Position numbers and translations under genes: made by a program. This document shows positions 55,801-64,000 of a stretch of DNA of 64,000 bases, piece by piece. Below the pieces are notes generated by a model, which searched no databases, was not told where the DNA came from, and saw only the letters and a list, made by a program, of their open reading frames with translations. The number at the start of each line of letters is the position of its first letter. Position 1 is the stretch's first letter. The stretch is from Thermodesulfovibrionia bacterium (GTDB taxonomy: Bacteria > Nitrospirota > Thermodesulfovibrionia > UBA6902): positions 1 through 64,000 of the forward strand of contig JAUSMY010000046.1 in the NCBI GenBank assembly GCA_030646035.1. Direction: 5' to 3'.

Positions 55801-57290
55801 TTATAAAGAGTAGTTAAAAGATACAGCCCGTCGCCGTAGTTTCCTGTAATGACATTATTGTCAAACGTGTAGGTTAGGTGCGAGCCTGAGACAACGCTGA
55901 AATTGTTTTCAATATGAATACCGGATGTTGTTCCGCCATTGTTTAAGATATTGTTATGATGGATGTTGGTGTTTTGAATGTCATCGCCGTAGATGCCGGT
56001 TTCACCGTTCTGAATTGTGAGGCCCATGACTTCGTTATTGTCGGCAAGTGTTACGATATATCCGTCATCTCCTCCGTCAAGTATCGGATGTACTCCGCCG
56101 CCGAGGCCGAATACAGGGTGCAGGTAACCCTGTCCCCAGAGGACCATATCGTCCATAAGCCCGATGTTCACATATGTCTGCGTACAACCAACTTCATTAT
56201 CATCACAGAAGACATACATCCATGCGCCGTCCTGAAAGCGGTCATCAAGGTTTTGCGGGTCATTGATGTCTTCCCACGGGTTGTCAAGTGTGCCGTCACC
56301 GCCGTCACCGCCGGTATTGTCCGCGTTTACATAAATGACCTCTATAGGGTCATTGTTCTCATCAAGGACCGGTCTTCCATTATAATTGGGCCTTGCGACT
56401 GTTGTGATATGCCTGTCTCTAATGACCTTGTCGGTCATCCTCTCTTTAAGGATTCTTGTGCCTGTTCCGAATGCAGTAAGATCGGATGCTCCCTTAAAGG
56501 GGTTCTCACCGCCAAGCAGGTCGCCTAATGAGAAAGGGATGTCTAGGTATCCGCCTATAAATGTTGCGCTTCTTACGTCATCTTCCTTCACCTCTATGTT
56601 GAGGTTAAGTATCTTCATCGGCCTTATCTCAGCCCTTAACTTCCAGCCATTTACCGCGTCGTTCAGGTCTGAGTCGTAGAAGTAGCCGCCGCCGAATATC
56701 CTTGTCTCGATCGTTTCAGAGATAAAAGGGACGAGAACGCCTATTTCAGCATCCATACCTTTGAGAGCTTCTTCATATCCGTCGTGCACAATAAGGTTCG
56801 TATGGCCGAATTCGTAGAAGTCAAGCCCGGAAAGCCTCTTTTTTACATTTCCGTACGGATAGTAAACGTTTGCGCGAAGGTCGATAACATCGGAAAGCGC
56901 TTCAATGCCGAGACCTACCTGGGTATACCTAAAGTCGTTCTCGCTCCTCATTGTGTCCCAGTACAGGTTAAGGCCGGCTATCACATTGTTGTTCCTTACA
57001 AATCTGCGGTAGCCGAAGCCGAGGTTCTCCTCGTTGCCGTCATTGTTGTCATATCTTACGGTAGGGTTGAAGAAGAAAAGGGCTTTTCCATTGCCCCACA
57101 TAGGCATAAGCATATCTATGGTATAGTCATTTACATTTTCACCATCTCCAATCATGAATCCCGGCCTTGCCTTGCCTTGCCATGGGTTATCGGCATTTGT
57201 CAAAGGCTTGCTGAATAGGTCAGAACTGACCAAAAATACTGCTACCATTACTAACATCGCAATTAAACCTGCTGACTTGAACTTTCTCAT
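52851..57290 (-). CDS. Inverse autotransporter with beta-helix repeat passenger
   Basis: A 1479-residue surface protein. Signal peptide 1-27 (GLIAMLVMVAVFLVSSDLFS). Residues about 35-270 match the intimin/invasin-type inverse autotransporter beta domain: FFFNPTVRYDNNDGNEENLG, then FGYRRFVRNNNVIAGLNLYW, and GLGIEALSDVIDLRANVYYP. The rest is the exported passenger. From about residue 400 it has right-handed beta-helix-type repeats, about 21 units of 40-55 residues with pattern N-x-I-x-x-N-x-x-x-G-[VI] and then I-[YR]-T-x-G-x-x-S-x-I-x-x-[AS]-x-I. No LysM, Ig-like or lectin domain of classical intimins is evident. Probable role is adhesion or surface polysaccharide interaction. AAGGAGGAGAT precedes the ATG; own promoter and terminator. 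Confidence 0.9.
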   Translation of the reverse strand: MRKFKSAGLIAMLVMVAVFLVSSDLFSKPLTNADNPWQGKARPGFMIGDGENVNDYTIDMLMPMWGNGKALFFFNPTVRYDNNDGNEENLGFGYRRFVRNNNVIAGLNLYWDTMRSENDFRYTQVGLGIEALSDVIDLRANVYYPYGNVKKRLSGLDFYEFGHTNLIVHDGYEEALKGMDAEIGVLVPFISETIETRIFGGGYFYDSDLNDAVNGWKLRAEIRPMKILNLNIEVKEDDVRSATFIGGYLDIPFSLGDLLGGENPFKGASDLTAFGTGTRILKERMTDKVIRDRHITTVARPNYNGRPVLDENNDPIEVIYVNADNTGGDGGDGTLDNPWEDINDPQNLDDRFQDGAWMYVFCDDNEVGCTQTYVNIGLMDDMVLWGQGYLHPVFGLGGGVHPILDGGDDGYIVTLADNNEVMGLTIQNGETGIYGDDIQNTNIHHNNILNNGGTTSGIHIENNFSVVSGSHLTYTFDNNVITGNYGDGLYLLTTLYNASSGTLDDVSITNTITNSTIEDNGSDFSGEGVDVFTSIYTSASSSQITNTAITNRIENSSVSNNNGDGVSFESEIYTEGYSSSINNARIDNYVLNNADTINNNTWNGVWLGSDIRTNGLSSNLDNSAITNNLDNNVMNGNGDEGIDIESMISTWYDNSDITNAEITATLDGNTVDGNGFDYDASGEGVGFDSLIIYADSPDSFINSSTIGVSLTDNTITNNYGDGVLFDVNGDCGGYCGTRIYTRNSRSSVTDALIDIDFSGNTISDNGDDGVDFNDVRIYTGYDYINGSPTSTNASPINRAAINIDFTDENIIQDNSSHGVDLDAVYIYTSGSSSSVTGAQTNVTFTDNVVGNGIDEESNGNGDKGILIDDMDIFTLGSDSDIYTPLMDLSFTNNYVDANDDENIDLDGLNIYTNGSLSGISNASIISDFMNNTATNSDDDEGFDMDLNIYTTGYSSDIYNGDITNTFTDNTITDNDEEGIDLANQIYTANSYSAISYSDIDNLFDGNTIGNTDGSNQSYGINIDTNIIRTSGYNSTISESTMSDTFIDNLIQYNNSYGVYIGSSDNTFIRTSGYNSGITDASISESFTGNTITGNGNSGVESYGLYIDTNGADSAISGSDITSYFEANNISSNSNWGVMFDSNRISTWGSNSNISGSEIKNEFTDTLTGIGNTIDSNDWDGVYIENEIYTWGTNASVSSSSITNTFTNNDSTISNNGQGSDSGDGVDILSSIRTYNNDGGSITDVTIRNEFYTNVLNGNADQGIEVESVIFTQGSTSDITDANIFNTLENNTANDNMADGDSDGIYIYSTLTSGRDIITSFITDSLIDNVVNNSGGNGITLGSALQAGGGDYGVVTSLFFQGNVVANSNNDGLRLVYDISDNPWIGGVDAQYDDWYLAHFTFDLGNGNLGSLGNNSLYGNEVFALFNNVTNPWTGWLKAENNYWGPGVVVGDFPSLIGGSGGADYTSESPFLETDPNPLP

Positions 57291-57371
57291 ATCTCCTCCT
57301 TAAAGGTTTTAGTATTAATAAATATCATTGAATACACGATTGAATAATAGATTTACGATTGATATTTATAC

Positions 57372-57400
57372 AAAATATATCAAACAGGCAAATATGTCAA
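57372..57400 (-). promoter_or_regulatory. Promoter for the inverse autotransporter
   Basis: On the minus strand a perfect TTGACA (57400-57395) and TATTTT (57377-57372) are 17 bases apart, leaving a leader of about 75 bases. The 309-base gap 57291-57599 holds this promoter and the one for gspD2; I see no gene there. Confidence 0.6.
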
Positions 57401-57540
57401 GTGTTTATCCTTGGCCGGTTCTGGAGTCTATATGTGGTATGTATATAATATTCGGCTGAATCTTCTGTTTAATATTCACGTTTGTAACCGTAAAACAGTT
57501 TGCCTTCATGGTCAATTTGCCGTAATGGATCTAAAATAAT

Positions 57541-57570
57541 TTGATATGGCACTGAACTATCTGCTATACT
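57541..57570 (+). promoter_or_regulatory. Promoter for the second gsp operon
   Basis: TTGATA (57541-57546) and TATACT (57565-57570) are 18 bases apart, 30 bases before the gspD2 start. Confidence 0.65.
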
Positions 57571-57599
57571 TTTTTTTAAATAAATAGTGTTATATACTT

Positions 57600-59795
57600 A
57601 TGATAATAATGCGAAGACTATTAATTATATTTACTGTCCTGTCTTTTCTGTTCTCTTCAGTATTGATCGGTTTTGCACAGGAGCCTGTTGCAGAAGTTCA
57701 GGTTGCTTCAGAAACTGAAGGCCAGATATTAAAAGATAAGGCCATAACACAGGATGTAGTTACTGAAGAGGTACTTACTGAGCAGGAACAGCTCCTGAAC
57801 GAAAGGCCGGCCTTGCCGCCTATTCTTCCTCCTTCAAACATGACTCCCGATCAGGTCAGGTCATTCTTCACAAAGCCAGGCGAGAAGGCTGAAGAGGAAG
57901 AATTCATGATCCTGAATTTCGATGACGCTGACATCAAGGATATCCTTGCGACTGTAAGCGCGATAACCAAAGTTAACTTTATTCTCGGTACAAATGTCTC
58001 CGGCAAGATAACTATCCATTCTGCAGAGAAGATACCTGTCAGCGAGGTCTTCTCGGTCTTTGAAACTATCCTTCAGGTCAACAATTTGTCGCTTGTGAAG
58101 TCAGGCAGTTTCTTCAAGGTGCTCCCGAGCTCTGAGGCGAGGCAGAACCCGCTTGAGATATTTCAGTACAAAGATGCGAAGACAGTCCCTTACGGTGACA
58201 GGCTGATAACACAGCTTATATATCTGGAACATATCCCTATTAAGGATATGTCAGGACTGCTCAAGGATATGATTTCAAAGGTAGGGTCTATCACTCCGCA
58301 CCCGAGGCTTAACATGCTCATCATAAACGACCTTGCATCAAACTTAAAGAATGTCCTTAGGATCATAGATGAGGTTGATGTCGATGCTTTCAAGGATACG
58401 AGGATGTCGTTCTACAGGCTCAAGAACTCTGATGTCGCCACCCTTTCCAAAGAACTGCTCGATATCATAAACGCGCTGAATATAGGCAGGGAAGGCCTTT
58501 CCATTATACCTATTGAAAGGCTCAACAGCCTTGTTGTCTTCTCCTCAGGCCCGGGACTTTTAAAGACGATTGAGGCATGGATACATAAGCTTGATGACGA
58601 GGTCACTACAGGCCAGAACATATTTGTTTACAATGTGCAGAACGTCGATGCAAAAAAGATAGCCGCTGTCCTGAAGACGATATATGAGAAAAGCGCTTCG
58701 ATACCCACAGTAGGGGAATCCGCCCCCCCAAAAGAGATAAAAAAAGATGCAACTCCAACCACCAAATCCGGCACGGCACAATCATTGTCACAGTCGACAG
58801 TCGAATCATCCGGCAGGGTAGAGATTGATACTTTTGAGTCGACAAACTCGCTTGTCATACTCGCCTCGCCGGGAGTATACAAGGAGATCAGCGATACGAT
58901 CAAGAAGCTTGATATGTATCCGAAACAGGTTCTTATTGAGGTTGTCATAGCCGAGGTCAATCTTGATGATGATAACCAGTTTGGGATTCAGTGGTCTTTA
59001 TTGCGCAATATTAATATCGAAGGCATTACATCTCCGGATGCTCAAGGGCTTGTGCAGAACAGTGCAAAAATTCCTCCATTAGGAACGGCATTGCCAACAT
59101 TGGGGGCTGCCGGGAACAGCGGCCTTTCGTTAATACTCTTTGATCCGGGCCGGATCACAGCGATGATACACGCGCTTGCAAGCACGACAAAGCTCAATAT
59201 TCTCTCAAGCCCGAGGCTTCTGGTCAGAGACAAGGAGGAGGCGAGCATAGAGGTCGGCAGTGACATACCCATAGCCACAAGCACCACCTCGATAAGCGGG
59301 ACAACTACAGCTACACAGAATATCGAGTATAAGACTGTCGGCATAAAGCTCAAGATAAAGCCGAGTATTAATGATGAAAAGACGGTCGTTCTCAATGTTG
59401 AGCAGGAGGTCTCTGATACCGGGGCTGACCAATCTATCGGACCAGAAGGTTATACATACCCTTCTTTCTCAACAAGGCTTACAAAGACATCTGTAGTTGT
59501 GCCGGATAACAAGGGCATCTTAATAGGAGGGATAATAAAGGAGAGGAATGAAAAGGGGTACCAGGGCATTCCGCTCCTGAGTGCAATACCTTATCTCGGA
59601 AGCCTCTTCCGCTATACTACCATGACAAAGAGCAAGACCGAACTTGTTATCTTCCTGACCCCTCATGTTGTGACGAACAGCACTGAAGCGGATATGGTTA
59701 CCAGTGATTTTGTGAGTCAGCTTAAAAACCTTAAGAAGTCGGTTAAGAAGGAAGATATCAGTTCAGATATATTCAAACCTTACACCCGGGAATAG
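57600..59795 (+). CDS. gspD: Second type II secretion/pilus-type secretin GspD
   Basis: First gene of a second secretion operon, 731 residues. Signal peptide ending about 27 (GFAQEP). A low-complexity acidic linker runs to about 95. The N0 domain has FMILNFDDADIKDILATVSA. N1-N3 modules follow, including a Ser/Thr-rich insertion near residue 390 (TPTTKSGTAQSLSQSTVESS). The secretin core has LSSPRLLVRDKEEASIEVGS, IGGIIKERNEKGYQGIPLLS and LFRYTTMTKSKTELVIFLTP. It ends soon after the core, without the propeptide-like domain of the other GspD. No Shine-Dalgarno is obvious; an ATG at 57609 is an alternative start. Confidence 0.94.
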   Translation: MIIMRRLLIIFTVLSFLFSSVLIGFAQEPVAEVQVASETEGQILKDKAITQDVVTEEVLTEQEQLLNERPALPPILPPSNMTPDQVRSFFTKPGEKAEEEEFMILNFDDADIKDILATVSAITKVNFILGTNVSGKITIHSAEKIPVSEVFSVFETILQVNNLSLVKSGSFFKVLPSSEARQNPLEIFQYKDAKTVPYGDRLITQLIYLEHIPIKDMSGLLKDMISKVGSITPHPRLNMLIINDLASNLKNVLRIIDEVDVDAFKDTRMSFYRLKNSDVATLSKELLDIINALNIGREGLSIIPIERLNSLVVFSSGPGLLKTIEAWIHKLDDEVTTGQNIFVYNVQNVDAKKIAAVLKTIYEKSASIPTVGESAPPKEIKKDATPTTKSGTAQSLSQSTVESSGRVEIDTFESTNSLVILASPGVYKEISDTIKKLDMYPKQVLIEVVIAEVNLDDDNQFGIQWSLLRNINIEGITSPDAQGLVQNSAKIPPLGTALPTLGAAGNSGLSLILFDPGRITAMIHALASTTKLNILSSPRLLVRDKEEASIEVGSDIPIATSTTSISGTTTATQNIEYKTVGIKLKIKPSINDEKTVVLNVEQEVSDTGADQSIGPEGYTYPSFSTRLTKTSVVVPDNKGILIGGIIKERNEKGYQGIPLLSAIPYLGSLFRYTTMTKSKTELVIFLTPHVVTNSTEADMVTSDFVSQLKNLKKSVKKEDISSDIFKPYTRE

Positions 59796-59812
59796 CCGGA
59801 TAACTCCACTTC

Positions 59813-61537
59813 ATGGCACTCAGAAATTCATTAATAAAAAAGAGTGACAGCCTGCTGGGCGAAACACTTGTCGAAAAAAATCTTATAACTCCGGAGAAGC
59901 TGAGTATAGCATTGAAGGAGCAGTCTTCCCTCGGCAAGAACCACCGCCGCATCGGCGAGATTCTCATTAGTCTCGGGTTTATTGCTGAGGATGACATGCT
60001 GCTGGCGCTTGCTTCCCAGCTTGGCCTGCAGTTTATCAAGTTCACCCAATTCCCCAAGATGCTTCCTGAAGATAATTACCCTACCGTAAAGTTCATGAAG
60101 GAGTACAATCTTGTTCCTATAGGTTCAGGCGCTGATTCAATCAGGTTCGCTATGGCTGATCCTCTTGATGAGTATGCTCTCAGTTCCATAATGAGCTTTT
60201 CCGACAAAAAGCTGGAGATAGTGCTCAGCAGCGGGAAGGATATCATGGAAGCGATAGAGCAGTACTTTGGCACAGACGTGCATATGACCAGCATTATGGA
60301 GGGGATGCGGGAGGAAGATGTAGAGACAGATGCTGTTGAGATGCATGAAGATGTCCATCACTTAAGGGATATGGCGTTTGAGGCGCCGATAGTAAAGCTT
60401 GTCAATATGGTCCTGACCCGCGCTGTTGAGAGCAGGGTGAGTGATATTCATATAGAGCCTTTTGAGAATAATGTAAAGGTCAGATACAGGATAGACGGCG
60501 CATTGAGCGAGGTGGAGCTGCTGCCGAAAAGAATACAGGCAGCGGTCATCTCAAGGATAAAGATAATGTCGAGGCTTAATATCGCCGAGGTGCGGCTTCC
60601 GCAGGACGGAAGGATAAAGCTCAGGGTATCAGGCAGGGAGATAGACCTCAGGGTATCGACCATGCCAACGGCGCATGGCGAGAGCATAGTCATGAGGATA
60701 CTTGACAGCGGAGCCTCTTTGATAGACCTCAGGTATCTCGGTTTTCCTGAAAAGACGCTCCAGGACTACATGAGCATGATCACAACTCCCTACGGAATGA
60801 TACTCGTCACCGGCCCTACCGGAAGCGGCAAGACGACCACTCTTTACGCGTCATTGAGCAAGATCAATTCCGAAGACAAAAAGATAATAACGATAGAGGA
60901 CCCTATCGAGTACCAGACCGACGGCATAAACCAGATACAGGTCAACCCGAAGATAGGGCTCACCTTTGCCAACGGGCTCAGGCATATTGTGCGTCAGGAC
61001 CCTGATGTTATCATGGTCGGTGAGATAAGGGATATAGAGACAGCTGAGATATCCATCCATTCCGCGCTGACCGGTCATCTTGTATTCAGTACACTACACA
61101 CTAATGACGCATCCGGCGCTGTAACAAGGCTTCTTGACATGGGCATAGAGGGGTTTCTGGTCTCGTCATCTCTTATAGGTGTTCTTGCGCAGAGGCTTGT
61201 CAGGGTCATCTGTCCTGCATGCAAAGAGGTCTTTACCCCTCCTGTCCAGCTTATGGATAAGGTCAGGCCCAATATTGGCGATGCACCTGCCTATCATGGC
61301 GCGGGCTGCGGAGAGTGCAGGCAGACCGGATACAGAGGCAGGATAGGTATCTTTGAACTGATGAAAGTGAATGAGGCGATTAGAAGGATGATACTTGATA
61401 AGGCAAGCTCTGATGTTATAAGAGATAAGGCGATAGCAGGAGGTATGCAGACCCTTTCTCAGAACGGATGGCAGAAGGTCAGGGAAGGGATCACTACCAT
61501 AGAAGAGGTCATGAGGGTGACGCAGGAGGGTAGTTAG
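59813..61537 (+). CDS. gspE: Second GspE/PilB-type secretion ATPase
   Basis: 574 residues with an N-terminal MshEN/GspE_N domain of about 150 residues (LGETLVEKNLITPEKLSIAL, ALASQLGLQFIKF), which in relatives binds cyclic di-GMP or the platform. Walker A GPTGSGKTTTLYASL, Walker B VIMVGEIRDIETAEISIHSA, and zinc motif CPACKE ... CGECRQTGYRGRIGIFEL. 17 bases after gspD2. The MshEN domain makes nucleotide second-messenger control possible, but binding residues were not checked. Confidence 0.95.
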   Translation: MALRNSLIKKSDSLLGETLVEKNLITPEKLSIALKEQSSLGKNHRRIGEILISLGFIAEDDMLLALASQLGLQFIKFTQFPKMLPEDNYPTVKFMKEYNLVPIGSGADSIRFAMADPLDEYALSSIMSFSDKKLEIVLSSGKDIMEAIEQYFGTDVHMTSIMEGMREEDVETDAVEMHEDVHHLRDMAFEAPIVKLVNMVLTRAVESRVSDIHIEPFENNVKVRYRIDGALSEVELLPKRIQAAVISRIKIMSRLNIAEVRLPQDGRIKLRVSGREIDLRVSTMPTAHGESIVMRILDSGASLIDLRYLGFPEKTLQDYMSMITTPYGMILVTGPTGSGKTTTLYASLSKINSEDKKIITIEDPIEYQTDGINQIQVNPKIGLTFANGLRHIVRQDPDVIMVGEIRDIETAEISIHSALTGHLVFSTLHTNDASGAVTRLLDMGIEGFLVSSSLIGVLAQRLVRVICPACKEVFTPPVQLMDKVRPNIGDAPAYHGAGCGECRQTGYRGRIGIFELMKVNEAIRRMILDKASSDVIRDKAIAGGMQTLSQNGWQKVREGITTIEEVMRVTQEGS

Positions 61538-62757
61538 TGGGGACTTACTCTTACGACGCGACCACAAAAGACGGCAGGGACATCACAGGCACGATCGAGG
61601 CTGATGATGAACGCACTGCTGTACAGCGCATCCAGGAGATGGGCTATTTCCCTTTAAAGGTTGATAAAGCTAAAGAAGGAACACAAGGAATTCTATCAAA
61701 ACTTTTAACTCCTGTAACATCAGGTGTCGGCAGTAAGGACCTGATGAACTTCACATACCAGCTCGGTGTACTTCTTGAAGCTGGTTTCCCCCTCGAGAAG
61801 TCTCTCTCCATCCAGTCGGAACTTACAGAGAAGAAGGCATTAAAAGATATAGTTGACGAGATACTCAACCATGTCAGGAACGGGAAGTCCTTTTCAGACG
61901 CGCTTTCAAGGTTCCCCCTGGTTTTCCCTGCATTTTACGTCAATATGGTAAGGGCCGGAGAGGCCGGAGGATTTCTTGAAGATACCATATCAAAGATGAC
62001 ATCATACCTTGAGAGTACTCAGACGATGAAAGATGATGTGCAGTCTGCTCTTATTTATCCTGCAATACTTGTTGTGGTTGGAAGCGGGACTATCATAATC
62101 CTGCTTACATTCGTAGTGCCGATGTTCACGCAGATATTTGCCGATATGGAAGCAACGCTTCCGCTGCCTACCAAGATACTGCTTGTTGTCAGCAACTGGT
62201 TCAGGAATTACTGGTGGGCATTTCTGCTGCTCCTTTCAGCAGCTTTTGTGACAGCAAGGGCTTATCTGAAGAGCGAGCCTGGGAAGAGGTGGTGGGATTC
62301 TTTCAGGTTCAAGCTGCCCGTTATAGGCAAGCTTTTCAAGGAGATCATAGTCTCACGTTTTGCAAGGACACTTGGGACTTTGCTGGCAAGCGGCGTACCG
62401 ATCTTGAACTCGCTGCAGATAGTCGGCGGAGCGCTTGGGAGCGAAAAGATGTCCAGTATAATAGCATCAGTAAGGGAGTCTGTTAGAAAAGGGAGGGGCA
62501 TATCCGAGCCTCTGAGAAACAACGATATATTCCCCACGCTGGCGGTTCACATGGTTACCATAGGAGAGGATACCGGCAAGCTCGACCATATGCTCATCAA
62601 GATAGCCGAACGCTTTGATATAGAGGTCAAGATAACTACGAAGCGGCTGCTTACGCTTTTCGGCCCGATCCTGATACTTGCTATGGGAGTCATAGTTACT
62701 TTTATACTGATCTCCATACTTCTTGCAATGCTGACCATTAATGAATTGCCGTTTTAG
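61537..62757 (+). CDS. gspF: Second GspF inner-membrane protein
   Basis: 406 residues with two T2SSF domains (about 70-195 and 272-395). Motifs VNMVRAGEAGGFLEDTISKM and VTIGEDTGKLDHMLIKIAER. Membrane segments YPAILVVVGSGTIIILLTFV and LFGPILILAMGVIVTFILIS. It starts with GTG overlapping the gspE2 stop by one base. Confidence 0.95.
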   Translation: MGTYSYDATTKDGRDITGTIEADDERTAVQRIQEMGYFPLKVDKAKEGTQGILSKLLTPVTSGVGSKDLMNFTYQLGVLLEAGFPLEKSLSIQSELTEKKALKDIVDEILNHVRNGKSFSDALSRFPLVFPAFYVNMVRAGEAGGFLEDTISKMTSYLESTQTMKDDVQSALIYPAILVVVGSGTIIILLTFVVPMFTQIFADMEATLPLPTKILLVVSNWFRNYWWAFLLLLSAAFVTARAYLKSEPGKRWWDSFRFKLPVIGKLFKEIIVSRFARTLGTLLASGVPILNSLQIVGGALGSEKMSSIIASVRESVRKGRGISEPLRNNDIFPTLAVHMVTIGEDTGKLDHMLIKIAERFDIEVKITTKRLLTLFGPILILAMGVIVTFILISILLAMLTINELPF

Positions 62758-62809
62758 GTTTGAGATGAATTCTATCAAGGCTTATATAAAATAAATATCG
62801 GAGGTTATT

Positions 62810-63253
62810 ATGGAGAATATATCAAAGCAAAGATCAGAGAAGACAAAAGGGTTTACCCTTCTTGAACTGATGGTGGTTATGGTGATATTAGGCCTTTTGG
62901 GAGCTATTGTTCTGCCGAGGTTCATGGGGAAGATAGGGCAGGCCAAGAATAAGGCGGCAGCTACACAGATCAGCTATTTTGAGATAGCGCTTGATTCCTT
63001 CTACCTTGATGTAGGGCATTATCCAACTACCTCAGAGGGGCTTGCTGCTTTGATCACCTCGCCCGGAGGTGTTCCTGAATGGAACGGCCCGTATCTTAAG
63101 AAGTCAGAAGTCCCCACTGATCCGTGGAAGAACCCATATCATTATGTATCACCCGGAAGCCATGGCGACTATGATATCTATTCTTACGGCGCAGATGCTA
63201 CAGAAGGCGGCGAAGGGGATAATGCCGACATAGTCAGCTGGAAGGCCAATTAG
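62810..63253 (+). CDS. gspG: Second major pseudopilin GspG
   Basis: 147 residues. Prepilin signal KGFTLLELMVVMVILGLLGA with Glu5. YPTTSEGLAALITSPGGVPE, TDPWKNPYHYVSPGSHG and YDIYSYGADATEGGEGDNAD are the GspG hallmarks, including the calcium-binding C-terminus. CGGAGG precedes the ATG. 52 bases after gspF2. Confidence 0.95.
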   Translation: MENISKQRSEKTKGFTLLELMVVMVILGLLGAIVLPRFMGKIGQAKNKAAATQISYFEIALDSFYLDVGHYPTTSEGLAALITSPGGVPEWNGPYLKKSEVPTDPWKNPYHYVSPGSHGDYDIYSYGADATEGGEGDNADIVSWKAN

Positions 63254-63262
63254 GCCTGTAAT

Positions 63263-63742
63263 ATGAGACCTGATCCCTCCCGAAGCGGCTTCACACTTGT
63301 TGAGCTTGTTATTGTAATGCTGATCATGGGTATAGCGGCGGGTGTCACCGGTATAGTGGTGGGCAAGAAGTCCGGCGGCGCTGAGATCAAGAAGGCAGCG
63401 AGAGAGATATCAGCGTCTCTGAGATTTGCAAGAAGCCGTGCGATATCAGAGAAGAGATCTTATTTTTTTATAGTAAATAATGTGACCATGACATACGGAC
63501 TGTATGATGCCGGGATCGACAAAAAGGAAGACCTTGAGAACTTGCGCCTTAAAAAGGATCTGCCCAAGGATCTGCGGCGGATCACGTATAACAAAATAGT
63601 GCCGAACCTCTTTCAGATAGAATTTACTCCCCAGGGCAGTTCATCAGCAGGGGTGATAGAGATCATGAATGACAGCAGGAGATATGTTATATCGGTCAGC
63701 AGGCTCACCGGGAGGGTCAATGTTGACAATCCGAAACTGTAG
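63263..63742 (+). CDS. gspH: Second minor pseudopilin, GspH-like
   Basis: 159 residues. Prepilin signal RSGFTLVELVIVMLIMGIAA with Glu5, then REISASLRFARSRAISEKRS, the typical GspH/FimT segment, and a beta-rich C-terminus. Nine bases after gspG2; its end overlaps the next gene by 23 bases. Confidence 0.9.
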   Translation: MRPDPSRSGFTLVELVIVMLIMGIAAGVTGIVVGKKSGGAEIKKAAREISASLRFARSRAISEKRSYFFIVNNVTMTYGLYDAGIDKKEDLENLRLKKDLPKDLRRITYNKIVPNLFQIEFTPQGSSSAGVIEIMNDSRRYVISVSRLTGRVNVDNPKL

Positions 63743-64000
63743 AAGCAGGGGGTTCACCCTTATCGAGGTGATCGTTTCGGTAGCGATCATGTCGATATGC
63801 CTTGTAATGGTGATGCGCCTCTTTTCCGCAGGGCTGCGGGCAAGCAGGTCATCGTGTGACTATACGAGGGCTATGGTTCATGCAAAGGAAAAGATGGAAG
63901 AGCTTTCTTTTAAGCCTGAAGCAGGCAGCGGGGATTTTGATGACGGTTTCAAGTGGGAGGCGGAGCTTGTCCCTTATATGTTTTCTGAAGAGGCAAGGTA
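63720..64000 (+). CDS. gspI: Second minor pseudopilin, GspI-like (3' end outside window)
   Basis: An open frame from ATG 63720 with GGAGGG just upstream reads MLTIRNCRSRGFTLIEVIVS, then VAIMSICLVMVMRL, a prepilin signal with Glu5. The following KEKMEELSFKPEAGSGDFDD, then GFKWEAELVP, matches the GspI domain. It continues past the window edge. A GspI identity fits both the sequence and the D-E-F-G-H order. Confidence 0.85.
   Translation, partial: MLTIRNCRSRGFTLIEVIVSVAIMSICLVMVMRLFSAGLRASRSSCDYTRAMVHAKEKMEELSFKPEAGSGDFDDGFKWEAELVPYMFSEEAR

Noticed and set aside
53200-56000. CRISPR-like regular repetition
   Set aside because: The repeats are diverged, in frame and coding for a beta-helix; no constant direct repeat or unique spacers.
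55956-56528. Long plus-strand open frame (190 codons) antisense to the autotransporter
   Set aside because: It is opposite a clearly coding gene with signal peptide and domain structure, lacks its own ribosome site and encodes no recognisable motif.

Overview
The window looks like a chromosomal segment of a Gram-negative bacterium. LpxC (lipid A synthesis), two type II secretion loci with secretins, and an outer-membrane inverse autotransporter all require an outer membrane. A desulforedoxin-like peptide, a rubrerythrin, a small c-type cytochrome and an iron-sulfur-type flavoprotein suggest anaerobic or microaerophilic life. This gene set (AmrS, LarB/LarC, DtxR-FeoA, GspC-N, LysM protein) would suit Nitrospirota or a deltaproteobacterial lineage, but that is inference; no marker here was compared with a database.

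Layout: 0-2 kb holds the 3' end of a 23S rRNA with no linked 5S, then rpoD. 2-12 kb is mainly housekeeping and amino-acid synthesis: a LysM protein, argC-argJ, rplM-rpsI, lysA-dapF-yacG-dapB, tilS and an RNase D homologue. Between rplM and dapB, at 6427-6618, lies a small gene that ordinary ORF calling misses. It has an in-frame UGA, three CxxC motifs and a SECIS-like hairpin, and I read it as a candidate selenoprotein. 12-20.8 kb is an accessory and defence island: VapBC flanked by a duplicated 68-bp rnd 3' end, a complete type I restriction-modification system, a membrane-anchored HTH protein of unknown role, a MazG-like pyrophosphohydrolase and HicBA.

20.9-34.7 kb returns to core metabolism: gltX-glnS-gpsA-larB-larC, a DegP-type protease, nadE, ribD and the redox/oxidative-stress group. 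34.8-45.8 kb is a complete minus-strand type II secretion operon, gspC to gspN, whose secretin carries a C-terminal domain resembling a subtilase propeptide. 45.9-52.8 kb holds mtnP, tldD, lpxC, a Lys/Ala-rich micro-protein, AmrS, a DtxR-type regulator and an M48/TPR lipoprotein protease. 52.8-57.3 kb is one 1479-residue inverse autotransporter with about 21 beta-helix-like repeats. 57.6 kb to the window edge is a second, divergently transcribed type II secretion or pilus-like operon (D, E, F, G, H, partial I).

The strongest leads for new biology are the candidate selenoprotein, the secretin with a propeptide-like domain, and the inverse autotransporter with a beta-helix passenger beside a second secretion locus.
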